64,000 bases of DNA from Cryobacterium melibiosiphilum. GTDB lineage: Bacteria > Actinomycetota > Actinomycetes > Actinomycetales > Microbacteriaceae. The stretch is from contig NZ_QZVS01000094.1 of assembly GCF_003602235.1 (NCBI RefSeq), positions 62,001 to 126,000 of the forward strand, in the 5' to 3' direction. The notes beneath the pieces are model-generated. The model was not told the origin of the DNA and ran no database searches. It saw only the letters and a program-made list of their open reading frames with translations. Shown one piece after another: positions 50,538 to 58,277 of the stretch (positions are counted from its first letter, which is position 1; each line of letters starts with the position of its first letter). A program made the translations under genes and the position numbers.

Positions 50538-50700
50538 GGTGCACCTTTCGGTCGGTGTCTCCGGGGGTCTGGCTCGGTGACTCGAGCGTAGGAGCCGGCG
50601 GCGGTATCCGCTCACCGAACGGCAGGATTGTGCAGACCCCACGGGGCAGTCCGGGCTGTTAGGGGTTTGTCGGGCCGGGCGCGAGAGCGAGGGCCGGGAG

Positions 50701-52413
50701 TTAGAGCGAGGGGACCGGCGCGAGCGGCTGCGGCGCCTGCGGGGTGCCCGCGAGGGGGAGCGACACCCGGAAGGTGGCGCCGCCGCCCGGAGTGTCGACG
50801 ACATCGACGGTGCCGTTGTGGCTCGCGACGATCGCGGCGACGATGGCGAGGCCGAGGCCGCTGCCGCCGGTTTCGCGGGCGCGGGACGAGTCCGCACGCC
50901 AGAACCGCTGGAAGATCTTCTCGCGGATCTGCGGCGGAATGCCCTCGCCGTGGTCGATGACGGCGATCGAGGCGCGCTGGGCGGCGCAGTCCATCGTCAC
51001 TTCGAGTTCGATGGGGCTGTCGGGCGAGGTGAAGCGCATCGCGTTGCCCATCAGGTTGGTGATGACCTGTCGGATCTTGTTCTCTTCGGCCATCACGATG
51101 GCCGCGGTCGGCACCGGCGTGGGGGCGGCGGCCGGCGTCGCATCGGGCGCGGTGGCATCCGTTTTGCGCGGCCGGCGGGTGCGCAGCCGGGCGAGCGTCG
51201 CGCCGGCAAACGAGATCGGGCCGGTCGGCGACGACGTCGACGGGCCGGAGAACGCGCCGGCGCCGACGGCTGCCCCCACCGGCATGACCTCGCCGGTCTC
51301 GGAGTCGTCGTGCTCGGAGTCGTCGTCGCCCAGGACCGGGCTCGGTGTGATGACCGACACGACGCGGCCGGGCGAGGACGCCATCGCGTCGAGTGCCGCG
51401 TCACGGGCCAGCGGCACCAGGTCAACCGGTTGCAGGGCGAGCGGCTTGGTCTCATCGAGGCGGGCGAGCTCGAGCAGGTCTTCGACGAGGCCACCCATGC
51501 GGATCGCCTCTTTTTCGATGCGTTCCATGGCCTGAGCCACTTCTTCCGGGGTCTGTAGGGCGCCCATGCGGTAGAGCTCGGCATAGCCGCGCACCGAGAC
51601 CAGGGGAGTGCGCAGCTCGTGGCTGGCGTCGCCGACGAAGCGGCGCATTTGGTCGATGGTGCGGGCACGGTCCTTGAAGGCGCCGTCGATGCGGTTCAAC
51701 ATGATGTTGAGCGAGCGGTTGAGGCGGCCGACCTCGGTGTTGGGGGTGGCGCCGCCGAGCCGTTGGCTGAAATCGCCGTCGGCGATGGATGCCGCGGTGC
51801 GCTCCGTCTCCCGCAGCGGCGCGAACGTGGTCGTCACGAGAAGGCGGGTCAGCAGAGCGCCGAGCAGCACGACGCCGGCGCCGAACCCGAGAAAGATGGT
51901 CAGGTAGGTCGCCATCGTGTTCTCGGTGGGTTTGAGTGACACCGCCATCAGCATGGTGCCGTAGGTTCCCTGCGGGCTGATCACGAAGGGAACGGCGACG
52001 GCCAGGAAGGTCGTGTCGTGCGAGGCGTTGTAGAGCTCGAGCGTGCGGCCGTCCTGCTGGGTCACGGCCTGCAGGTCGAGCGGCATCGAGACGACGGGCA
52101 GCTCGTCGTGGGGGCGGCTGCGCCAAGTGCGCTCGACGAGGTTGCCGTTGGCGTCATAGAGAGCGACGAAGTACTCCGACGACACCTCGTTCGGCGCGCC
52201 GCTGGAGAGGGCGCTCGCCGTGAACCCGTTGAGGGCGGTCTGTGCTTCGGTCTGCAGGCTCTGGTCGACCTGCTGGATCACATACTGCTTGAGCATCGCC
52301 ATGGTGCCGATTCCCGACACCAGCAGACCGACAGTGAGCAGCAGCACCGTAACGCCGGTGATTTTCGACCGGAGAGAGATGCTGCTCCACTTGGCGGCTA
52401 GTTTCTCGTGCAT
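50701..52413 (-). CDS. Two-component sensor histidine kinase with HAMP domain and long linker insertion
   Basis: 570 residues. Membrane segments at ~19-41 and ~172-195 flank a ~130-residue sensor domain. A HAMP domain leads to HisKA (FVGDASHELRTPLVSVRGYA, His near residue 264). HATPase boxes are VITNLMGNAMRFT, VIDHGEGIPPQIREKIFQRF and ETGGSGLGLAIVAA. Between HisKA and HATPase lies an unusual ~80-residue insertion (GDDDSEHDDSETGEV through TAPDATPAAAPTPVPTA), acidic then Pro/Ala/Thr-rich. It is paired with the downstream-reading regulator at 52446-53138, which is transcribed first. Resembles MprB/TcrY-type kinases; the signal is unknown. Confidence 0.88.
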   Translation of the reverse strand: MHEKLAAKWSSISLRSKITGVTVLLLTVGLLVSGIGTMAMLKQYVIQQVDQSLQTEAQTALNGFTASALSSGAPNEVSSEYFVALYDANGNLVERTWRSRPHDELPVVSMPLDLQAVTQQDGRTLELYNASHDTTFLAVAVPFVISPQGTYGTMLMAVSLKPTENTMATYLTIFLGFGAGVVLLGALLTRLLVTTTFAPLRETERTAASIADGDFSQRLGGATPNTEVGRLNRSLNIMLNRIDGAFKDRARTIDQMRRFVGDASHELRTPLVSVRGYAELYRMGALQTPEEVAQAMERIEKEAIRMGGLVEDLLELARLDETKPLALQPVDLVPLARDAALDAMASSPGRVVSVITPSPVLGDDDSEHDDSETGEVMPVGAAVGAGAFSGPSTSSPTGPISFAGATLARLRTRRPRKTDATAPDATPAAAPTPVPTAAIVMAEENKIRQVITNLMGNAMRFTSPDSPIELEVTMDCAAQRASIAVIDHGEGIPPQIREKIFQRFWRADSSRARETGGSGLGLAIVAAIVASHNGTVDVVDTPGGGATFRVSLPLAGTPQAPQPLAPVPSL

Positions 52414-52445
52414 GAGAATTCCAGTCTAAGCAGGCAAGCCTGTGA

Positions 52446-53138
52446 CTACGCCTTGGCCGCCTTGAGCATGTAACCGAAGCCGCGCTTGGTCTGGATCAGG
52501 GGTTCCGTCGAGTGCACGTCCACCTTGCGACGCAGGTACGAGATGTAGGACTCGACGATGCCGGCGTCGCCGTTGAAGTCGTACTCCCAGACGTGGTCCA
52601 GAATCTGGGCCTTGGAGAGCACCCGGTTCGGGTTCAGCATCAGGTAGCGCAGCAGTTTGAACTCGGTCGGGCTGAGTTCGATGGCTTCGGCTCCGACGAG
52701 CACCTCGTGGGTGTCCTGGTCCATGGTCAGTTCGCCGGCGCGGATGACGGCATCTTCGTCGGCGTGCATCGTGCGGCGCAGGATGGCCTTGATGCGGGCG
52801 ACGATCTCGTCGAGGCTGAACGGCTTGGTCACGTAGTCGTCACCGCCGACGGTGAGGCCGGTGATCTTGTCCTCGGTGTCGTCCTTGGCCGTCAGGAACA
52901 GGATCGGGGCGGTATAACCGGCCGAGCGCAGGCGCTTGGTCACCCCGAACCCGTTCATGTCCGGCAGCATGACGTCGAGAATGATGAGGTCGGGTTCTTC
53001 TTCGAGCACGGCGGAAATCGCCGCGGCACCGTTTCCCACGGCCCGAACAGCGAATCCGGCGAAGCGGAGGCTGGTCGTGAGCAGGTCGCGAATGTTCGGT
53101 TCGTCGTCAACAATAAGAATGCGGGGGCCATCAGTCAT
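52446..53138 (-). CDS. OmpR-family response regulator
   Basis: 230 residues. Receiver with DDE (ILIVDDEPNIRDLL), phospho-Asp in DLIILDVMLPDMNGFG and Lys in FLTAKDDTEDKITG. The winged helix has LSPTEFKLLRYLMLNPNRVL, AQILDHVWEYDFNGDAGIVE and TKRGFGYMLKAAKA. It is the first gene of the pair; the kinase follows after 32 bases. Most like MprA/TcrA-type regulators. Targets unknown. Confidence 0.92.
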   Translation of the reverse strand: MTDGPRILIVDDEPNIRDLLTTSLRFAGFAVRAVGNGAAAISAVLEEEPDLIILDVMLPDMNGFGVTKRLRSAGYTAPILFLTAKDDTEDKITGLTVGGDDYVTKPFSLDEIVARIKAILRRTMHADEDAVIRAGELTMDQDTHEVLVGAEAIELSPTEFKLLRYLMLNPNRVLSKAQILDHVWEYDFNGDAGIVESYISYLRRKVDVHSTEPLIQTKRGFGYMLKAAKA

Positions 53139-53280
53139 GACCTCAGTATCTGCGCGTTAGCTGGAGCTTGGCTGTGAGCCAGCGGTATACGGGCGAACGT
53201 GGGTAGTGTGAGGGTGCCCACACGCTGCGCCCTGAAAATGCTGTGCCCACGAACGCTGTGCCCACGACGGGAGTTGTTCC

Positions 53281-54618
53281 ATGACCGAGGACCACGCACT
53301 TCACGAGCCCGCCCCCGCCCCGCAGCAGCCGGGCCAGGACCAGATCTTCCTCATCATCGGTGGTGGCCTCGCCGGGGCCCGCGCCGCCGAGACGCTCCGC
53401 GCTGAGGGGTTCCCCGGCCGCATCATCATCGTGGCCGCCGAAAAAACCGTGCCGTACATCCGACCTCCGCTGTCCAAGGGGTACCTGCAGGGCAGTGACG
53501 ACCGCGATTCCCTCGACGTTCACCCCGCGCCGTGGTACGCGACGCAGGGTATCGAGATCGTGCTGGGAATGCCGGCATCCGCTCTCTCGCTGCCGCACAA
53601 GACCGTCACGCTGGGCGACGGCAGCGTTCTGCACTACGACAAGCTGCTGTTCGCCACCGGCGCCGCGCCGCGCCATTTCGACGAACCCAGCACCCACCTC
53701 ACCGGCGTGCACCACCTGCGCACCGCCGACAGTTCGACGCTGTTGCGGGCGGCGCTGCAGGCCGGCGGTCGCCGGATCGTGATCATCGGCTCCGGCTGGA
53801 TCGGCCTCGAGGTCGCCGCGACCGCCCGCGGCTACGGCAACACCGTCACGGTGGTCGGCCACAGCGCCGTGCCCCTCAGCGCCGCGATCGGCGAGGAGGC
53901 CGGGGCGGTCTTCGCCGAGCTGCATCGCGACCACGGTGTGGAACTGCTGATGAACACGACCGTGCACGCCATCGTCGGCGGCGAACACGGGGTCACCGGA
54001 GTGCGTCTCGGCGACGAGACCCTGCTGCCGGCTGACATCGTCGTGGTCGCCATCGGCGCCTCGCCGAACGTGCAGCTGGCCCGTGCCGCCGGGCTACCCG
54101 TCCACCGGGAGATCCCGCACGGACCGATCAGCGGTATCACCGTCGACGCCGGGTTTCGCACGACGGATGTCGACGTGTACGCGGTCGGCGACGTCGCGTC
54201 GGTCTTCCACCCGGTGCTCGGCGCGCAGCTGCACGTCGAGCACTGGGCGAACGCCGAGAACGCCGGCCCGGCAGCGGCCCGCTCGATGCTCGGCCAGCAC
54301 GTCGCCTACGACGCGATTCCATACTTTTACACCGACCAGTTTGACCTCGGCATGGAATATGCGGGCTATCCGAGCCTCGCCGCCGACGCGACCGTGGTCT
54401 TTCGCGGAGACCGGGACGGCCGGGAGTTTGTTGCCTTCTGGCTGCTCGAGAACCGGGTCGTGGCCGGCATGAACGTGAACGTCTGGGACGTGAACGAGAC
54501 CGTGCAGGAGCTGATTCGCAGCCGGGTCGTCGTCGACCCGGTGCGGCTCACAGACCTGACCGTCCCCCTCGAACAGCTGCTCGCCGGGCGTGGCGCGAGC
54601 GAACGCGTGACAGATTAG
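53281..54618 (+). CDS. FAD-dependent NAD(P)H oxidoreductase (ferredoxin/rubredoxin reductase-like)
   Basis: 445 residues, ATG with GGGAG upstream. FAD Rossmann motif FLIIGGGLAGARAAETLRAE near residue 22, NAD(P) motif IVIIGSGWIGLEVAATARGY near 165, and TDVDVYAVGDVASVF (second FAD contact). A reductase C-terminal domain begins near IPYFYTDQFDLGMEYAGYP. This is the architecture of ferredoxin reductases of oxygenase systems and of AIF-like proteins. No ferredoxin or oxygenase lies adjacent; the next genes are folP2- and ribD-like, only four bases away. A duplicated GCTGTGCCCACGA sits at 53240-53267 upstream. Confidence 0.85.
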   Translation: MTEDHALHEPAPAPQQPGQDQIFLIIGGGLAGARAAETLRAEGFPGRIIIVAAEKTVPYIRPPLSKGYLQGSDDRDSLDVHPAPWYATQGIEIVLGMPASALSLPHKTVTLGDGSVLHYDKLLFATGAAPRHFDEPSTHLTGVHHLRTADSSTLLRAALQAGGRRIVIIGSGWIGLEVAATARGYGNTVTVVGHSAVPLSAAIGEEAGAVFAELHRDHGVELLMNTTVHAIVGGEHGVTGVRLGDETLLPADIVVVAIGASPNVQLARAAGLPVHREIPHGPISGITVDAGFRTTDVDVYAVGDVASVFHPVLGAQLHVEHWANAENAGPAAARSMLGQHVAYDAIPYFYTDQFDLGMEYAGYPSLAADATVVFRGDRDGREFVAFWLLENRVVAGMNVNVWDVNETVQELIRSRVVVDPVRLTDLTVPLEQLLAGRGASERVTD

Positions 54619-54622
54619 AACG

Positions 54623-55546
54623 GTGCTGATTACTTCGATGTCCCCGCCCGTAACGAGCGCCGGCGGCGGCGTCGAGCCGCCGCCCCTGGCCCGGCCGCGC
54701 CTGATCGGCGGTCGCACGTTCGACTTCTCCCGCGAGGTCGCGGTGATGGCCGTCATCAATCGCACCCCAGATTCGTTCTACGACCAGGGAGCGACGTTCG
54801 CGCTCGAGGCATCCGTCGCGGCCGCCCGCCAGGCGATCGACGACGGCGCGGACTGGGTCGACATCGGCGGCGCGAAATTCGCGCCCGGCCCGGCGATCAC
54901 GATCGAGGAGGAGATCGGGCGCGTCGTTCCGGTCGTCGCTGCCCTGCGCGGTGCCGGTGTCGTGATCTCCGTCGACACCTTCCACGCCGAGGTCGCCCGG
55001 GCCAGCATCGCGGCCGGCGCCCACGTCATCAACGACACCACCGGCGTGCACGATCCGCGCATGGCCGAGATTGTCGCCGACAGCGACGCGACGCTCGTGA
55101 TCACCCACAGCCTCGCTGTGCCTCGCACCCCGTACCCGTCACCGCACTACGACGACGTGGTGACGGAGGTCGCTGCGTTCCTGCAGGAGAGGGTGGCCCG
55201 CGCGGTCGAGCACGGAGTGCCGCCCGAACGTCTGATCATCGATCCCGGCCATGACCTGAACAAGAACACCCTGCACTCGCTCGAGCTGACCCGTCGGCTC
55301 GGGGAGATCAGCGCGCTGGGCTGGCCGCTGCTGGTCGCTGTCTCAAACAAGGACTTCGTCGGGGAGAGCCTGGACCGGCCGCGCACCGAGCGTGTCGAGG
55401 GTTCGCTGGCTGCTGCCGTCGTATGCATTCTGAACGGCGCCCGCATCGTGCGCATGCACAATGTGCGCGCGGCGGTCGATGCCGTGCGCATGACCGAAGC
55501 CATTCTCGGGTTTCGAGAACCGGCGTACCTGCGCCACAACATCTGA
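54623..55546 (+). CDS. folP2: Dihydropteroate synthase-like protein FolP2
   Basis: 307 residues from GTG (ATG at 54638 is an alternative). TIM-barrel DHPS family, but of the FolP2 type: VMAVINRTPDSFYDQGATF in place of NVTPDSF, then DWVDIGGAKFAPGP, ISVDTFHAEVARA, HVINDTTGVHD, LIIDPGHDLNKNTLHSLELT, AVSNKDFVGESLDRP and RIVRMHNVRAA. The pterin-site Asp and Asn, the Lys of the K-loop and the final R-x-H are kept, but the SRK motif is SNK. Mycobacterial FolP2 lacks dihydropteroate synthase activity, so the reaction here is open. It overlaps the RibD-like gene by one base. Confidence 0.85.
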   Translation: MLITSMSPPVTSAGGGVEPPPLARPRLIGGRTFDFSREVAVMAVINRTPDSFYDQGATFALEASVAAARQAIDDGADWVDIGGAKFAPGPAITIEEEIGRVVPVVAALRGAGVVISVDTFHAEVARASIAAGAHVINDTTGVHDPRMAEIVADSDATLVITHSLAVPRTPYPSPHYDDVVTEVAAFLQERVARAVEHGVPPERLIIDPGHDLNKNTLHSLELTRRLGEISALGWPLLVAVSNKDFVGESLDRPRTERVEGSLAAAVVCILNGARIVRMHNVRAAVDAVRMTEAILGFREPAYLRHNI

Positions 55547-56262
55547 TGGCGCTGTCCGAGGGATTCACCCGCGCCGAACTGCTGGAGCGCTACGCCCTGC
55601 CCGACCGCACGACTCCGCGGGTGCGGCTGAACTTCGTGGCGAGCCTCGACGGCGCCGCCACCCTCGACGGGGTCAGCGGCGGCCTCGGCACGCCGGCGGA
55701 CCGCGCCGTCTTCAACACCCTGCGGGCGCTGACCGACGTGATCCTGGTCGGCGCCGGCACCGTGCGCGCCGAGGGCTACGGCGGCCCACTGCTCAGCGAA
55801 GCGGATGCCGCCTGGCGCGTCGCCCAGGGCTTCGCGCCCCAGCCGCCACTCGCGATCGTGTCGGGGCGGCTCGACCTGGACCCGGGACATCCGTCACTGG
55901 CGGAGGCCGTGGTGCGCCCGATCGTGGTGACCCATGCCGGGTCGCCGGTCGAGCGACGCGCGGCGCTCGCCGAGGTCGCCGACGTGCTCGTGTGCGGCGC
56001 AGAGGTGGTCGAGCCGCGGCTCGTGGTGGCGGCGCTCGCCGCTCGCGGGTTGACGCAGATTCTCTGCGAGGGCGGTCCCAGCCTCGTCGGAGCGCTGATC
56101 GAAGCGGATGCCGTCGACGAGCTCTGCCTGACCCTCAGCCCGGTGCTCGAGGGCGGGGCGGCTGGGCGGATCGCGCACGGCGGCAGCGCGGCGCGGGCCA
56201 TGACGCTCGTGCACGCGCTGCCCGAGGGCGACACCCTGCTGCTGCGCTACGCCCGCGCCTGA
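55546..56262 (+). CDS. RibD C-terminal (pyrimidine/dihydrofolate reductase-like) protein
   Basis: 238 residues from ATG overlapping the folP2 stop (TGATG). A reductase fold like RibD-C and DHFR: VRLNFVASLDGAATLDGVSG, TLRALTDVILVGAGTVRAEG, PPLAIVSGRLDLDPG and the NADPH site ILCEGGPSLVGALIEADAVD. No deaminase domain is present, so it is not a full RibD. It may reduce a pterin or ribosylpyrimidine with NADPH. Coupling to FolP2 and a flavin reductase suggests a shared pterin- or folate-related step, which is inference. Confidence 0.85.
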   Translation: MALSEGFTRAELLERYALPDRTTPRVRLNFVASLDGAATLDGVSGGLGTPADRAVFNTLRALTDVILVGAGTVRAEGYGGPLLSEADAAWRVAQGFAPQPPLAIVSGRLDLDPGHPSLAEAVVRPIVVTHAGSPVERRAALAEVADVLVCGAEVVEPRLVVAALAARGLTQILCEGGPSLVGALIEADAVDELCLTLSPVLEGGAAGRIAHGGSAARAMTLVHALPEGDTLLLRYARA

Positions 56263-56558
56263 CGCTGACGCTGACGCTGGCCCTGCCGCTGCCGCTGGCC
56301 GCTGCCGCTGCCGCTACCGCTCGCGCCAGGAGCTGATGCGACCGAAAGCTGCTCGTGCGCCGGAAACGTGCGGCTCCTTGTGCGCCTGAGAGGTGCTCGT
56401 GCGCCCGATTCTTGCAGCGCCATACGTTCATGCGCCCGAAAGCTGCTCGTGCGCGTGGCCTGCGCCTGCCACGCGCACGAGCAGGTTTCGAGCGCATGAC
56501 GTCGATGCCCTGCAGTTTTCGGGCGCATGAGCGCGCCGCGCGGGCCGCGGGGCACCGG
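56261..56558. repeat. Hexanucleotide run and nested CTCGTGCGC palindromes
   Basis: 56261-56325 is a degenerate GACGCT/GCCGCT run that begins at the ribD-like stop. CGAAAGCTGCTCGTGCGC occurs at 56343-56360 and 56437-56454. The second copy pairs with GCGCACGAGCAGGTTTCG (56473-56490) in a 23-bp hairpin (22 matches, arms 56437-56459 and 56468-56490). ATGCGCCCGAAA (56429-56440) is also complementary to TTTCGGGCGCAT (56517-56528). Confidence 0.85.
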
Positions 56559-58202
56559 TCAGGCGGCCTCGAGGCTCACGGAGTCGAGGATCGTGTAGCT
56601 GTAGCCCTGCTCGGCGAGGAACCGCTGGCGGTTCTGTGCAAAGTCTTGGTCGACCGTGTCGCGGGAGACGAGGGTGTAGAAGTTCGCCGAGAGGCCCGAC
56701 TCCTTCGGGCGCAGCAGCCGGCCGAGGCGCTGGGCCTCTTCCTGGCGGGAGCCGAACGAGCCGGAGACCTGGATGGCCACGGTCGCCTCGGGCAGGTCGA
56801 CGGAGAAGTTCGCGACCTTGGAGACCACGAGCACCTTCTCTTCGCCGACCCGGAACGCCTGGTAGAGCCGCTCACGTTCGTCGATCGGGGTCGCGCCGGT
56901 GAGCTTGGGCGCGTTCAGGGCCTCGGCGAGTTCTTCGATCTGGTCGAGGTACTGGCCGATCACGAGGATGCGCTCGCCGGCGTGCTTCTTCATCAGCGCC
57001 TTCACGACGTCGAGCTTGGCCGGAGCGGTCGCGGCGAGGCGGTACCGCTCGTCGTCGGCGGCCGCGGCGTAGCTGAGTCGCTCGGACTGGGGCAGGTCGA
57101 TGCGCACCTCGTAGCAGCTGGCGGGGGAGATGAAGCCCTGGGCTTCGATCTCCTTCCACGGCGCGTCGAAGCGCTTCGGGCCGATCAGGCTGAAGACGTC
57201 GCCCTCGCGGCCGTCCTCGCGCACGAGCGTCGCGGTGAGGCCGAGACGGCGGCGCGCCTGCAGCTCGGCGGTGAGCTTGAAGACCGGGGCGGGCAGCAGG
57301 TGTACCTCGTCGTAGATCACGAGGCCCCAATCCATGGCGTCGAGCAGCTCGAGGTGCGCGTATTCGCCCTTGCGTTTGGCGGTGAGAATTTGGTACGTCG
57401 CGATCGTGACCGGTTTGACCTCTTTGACCTGGCCGGAGTACTCGCCGATCTCGTCGGGGGTGAGCGTGGTGCGCTTGAGCAGCTCAGCGCGCCACTGCCG
57501 CGCCGACACGGTGTTCGTGACGAGGATGAGCGTGTTGGTCTTCGCGGTCGCCATCGCCCCGGCGCCCACGAGGGTCTTGCCGGCGCCACAGGGCAGCACC
57601 ACGACGCCCGAGCCGCCGTCGAAGAAGCTCTCCACGGCCTTGTTCTGGTAGTCGCGCAGCGCCCAGCCGTCTTCCTTCAGGGCGATGTCGTGCGGGGTTC
57701 CGGGTGTGTATCCGGCGAGGTCCTCGGCCGGCCAGCCAAGCTTGACGAGCTCCTGCTTGAGCTGGCCGCGCGCCCACGGCTCCACGAGGAACGTGTCCGG
57801 CGACGGATGCCCGATCAGGAGCGGCGCGATGCGCTTGGCTCCGGCGACCTCGGTCAGCACCGGCTGGTCGTTGCTTTGCAGCACCAGGCGGCCCTCGGTG
57901 TCGCGCTCGATGACGAGGCGGCCGTAGCGTCCCACGGTTTCCGTGATGTCCACACTGACCGTCTGCGGAATGGCGAACTTCGAGTACCGCTCGAGGGTCG
58001 CGAGCATGTCGGAAGCGTCGTGGCCGGCCGCCCTGGCGTTCCACAGGCCCAGCCGCGTGATGCGGTAGGTGTGGATGTGCTCGGGAGCACGTTCCAGCTC
58101 GGCAAAGACGGCGAGGTCGTGTCGCGCATCCTCTGCCAGAGGGTGGGCAACTTCGAGCAACACCGTGCGGTCACTTTGGACAATCAGGGGGCCATCAGAC
58201 AT
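56559..58202 (-). CDS. XPB/Rad25-type DNA helicase
   Basis: 547 residues from ATG at 58202 (MSDGPLIVQSDRTVLLEV). SF2 helicase: an N-terminal damage-recognition-like region (~1-190), motif I VVLPCGAGKTLVGAGAMAT, motif II LVIYDEVHLLP (DEVH), motif III GLTATLVREDGREGDVF with the RED motif of XPB, then VVSKVANFSVDLPEATVAIQ and motif VI QEEAQRLGRLLRPKES. Archaeal and actinobacterial XPB unwind or remodel DNA in repair; partner nucleases are elsewhere. It sits with its usual associated gene just upstream. Confidence 0.92.
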   Translation of the reverse strand: MSDGPLIVQSDRTVLLEVAHPLAEDARHDLAVFAELERAPEHIHTYRITRLGLWNARAAGHDASDMLATLERYSKFAIPQTVSVDITETVGRYGRLVIERDTEGRLVLQSNDQPVLTEVAGAKRIAPLLIGHPSPDTFLVEPWARGQLKQELVKLGWPAEDLAGYTPGTPHDIALKEDGWALRDYQNKAVESFFDGGSGVVVLPCGAGKTLVGAGAMATAKTNTLILVTNTVSARQWRAELLKRTTLTPDEIGEYSGQVKEVKPVTIATYQILTAKRKGEYAHLELLDAMDWGLVIYDEVHLLPAPVFKLTAELQARRRLGLTATLVREDGREGDVFSLIGPKRFDAPWKEIEAQGFISPASCYEVRIDLPQSERLSYAAAADDERYRLAATAPAKLDVVKALMKKHAGERILVIGQYLDQIEELAEALNAPKLTGATPIDERERLYQAFRVGEEKVLVVSKVANFSVDLPEATVAIQVSGSFGSRQEEAQRLGRLLRPKESGLSANFYTLVSRDTVDQDFAQNRQRFLAEQGYSYTILDSVSLEAA

Positions 58203-58277
58203 AGCGGTCAATTCTACGCCCGTTGCGGTGCTGGCCCGCACGGGGGCCAGTCGACGACGGCACCCGCAGGCCGGCGA

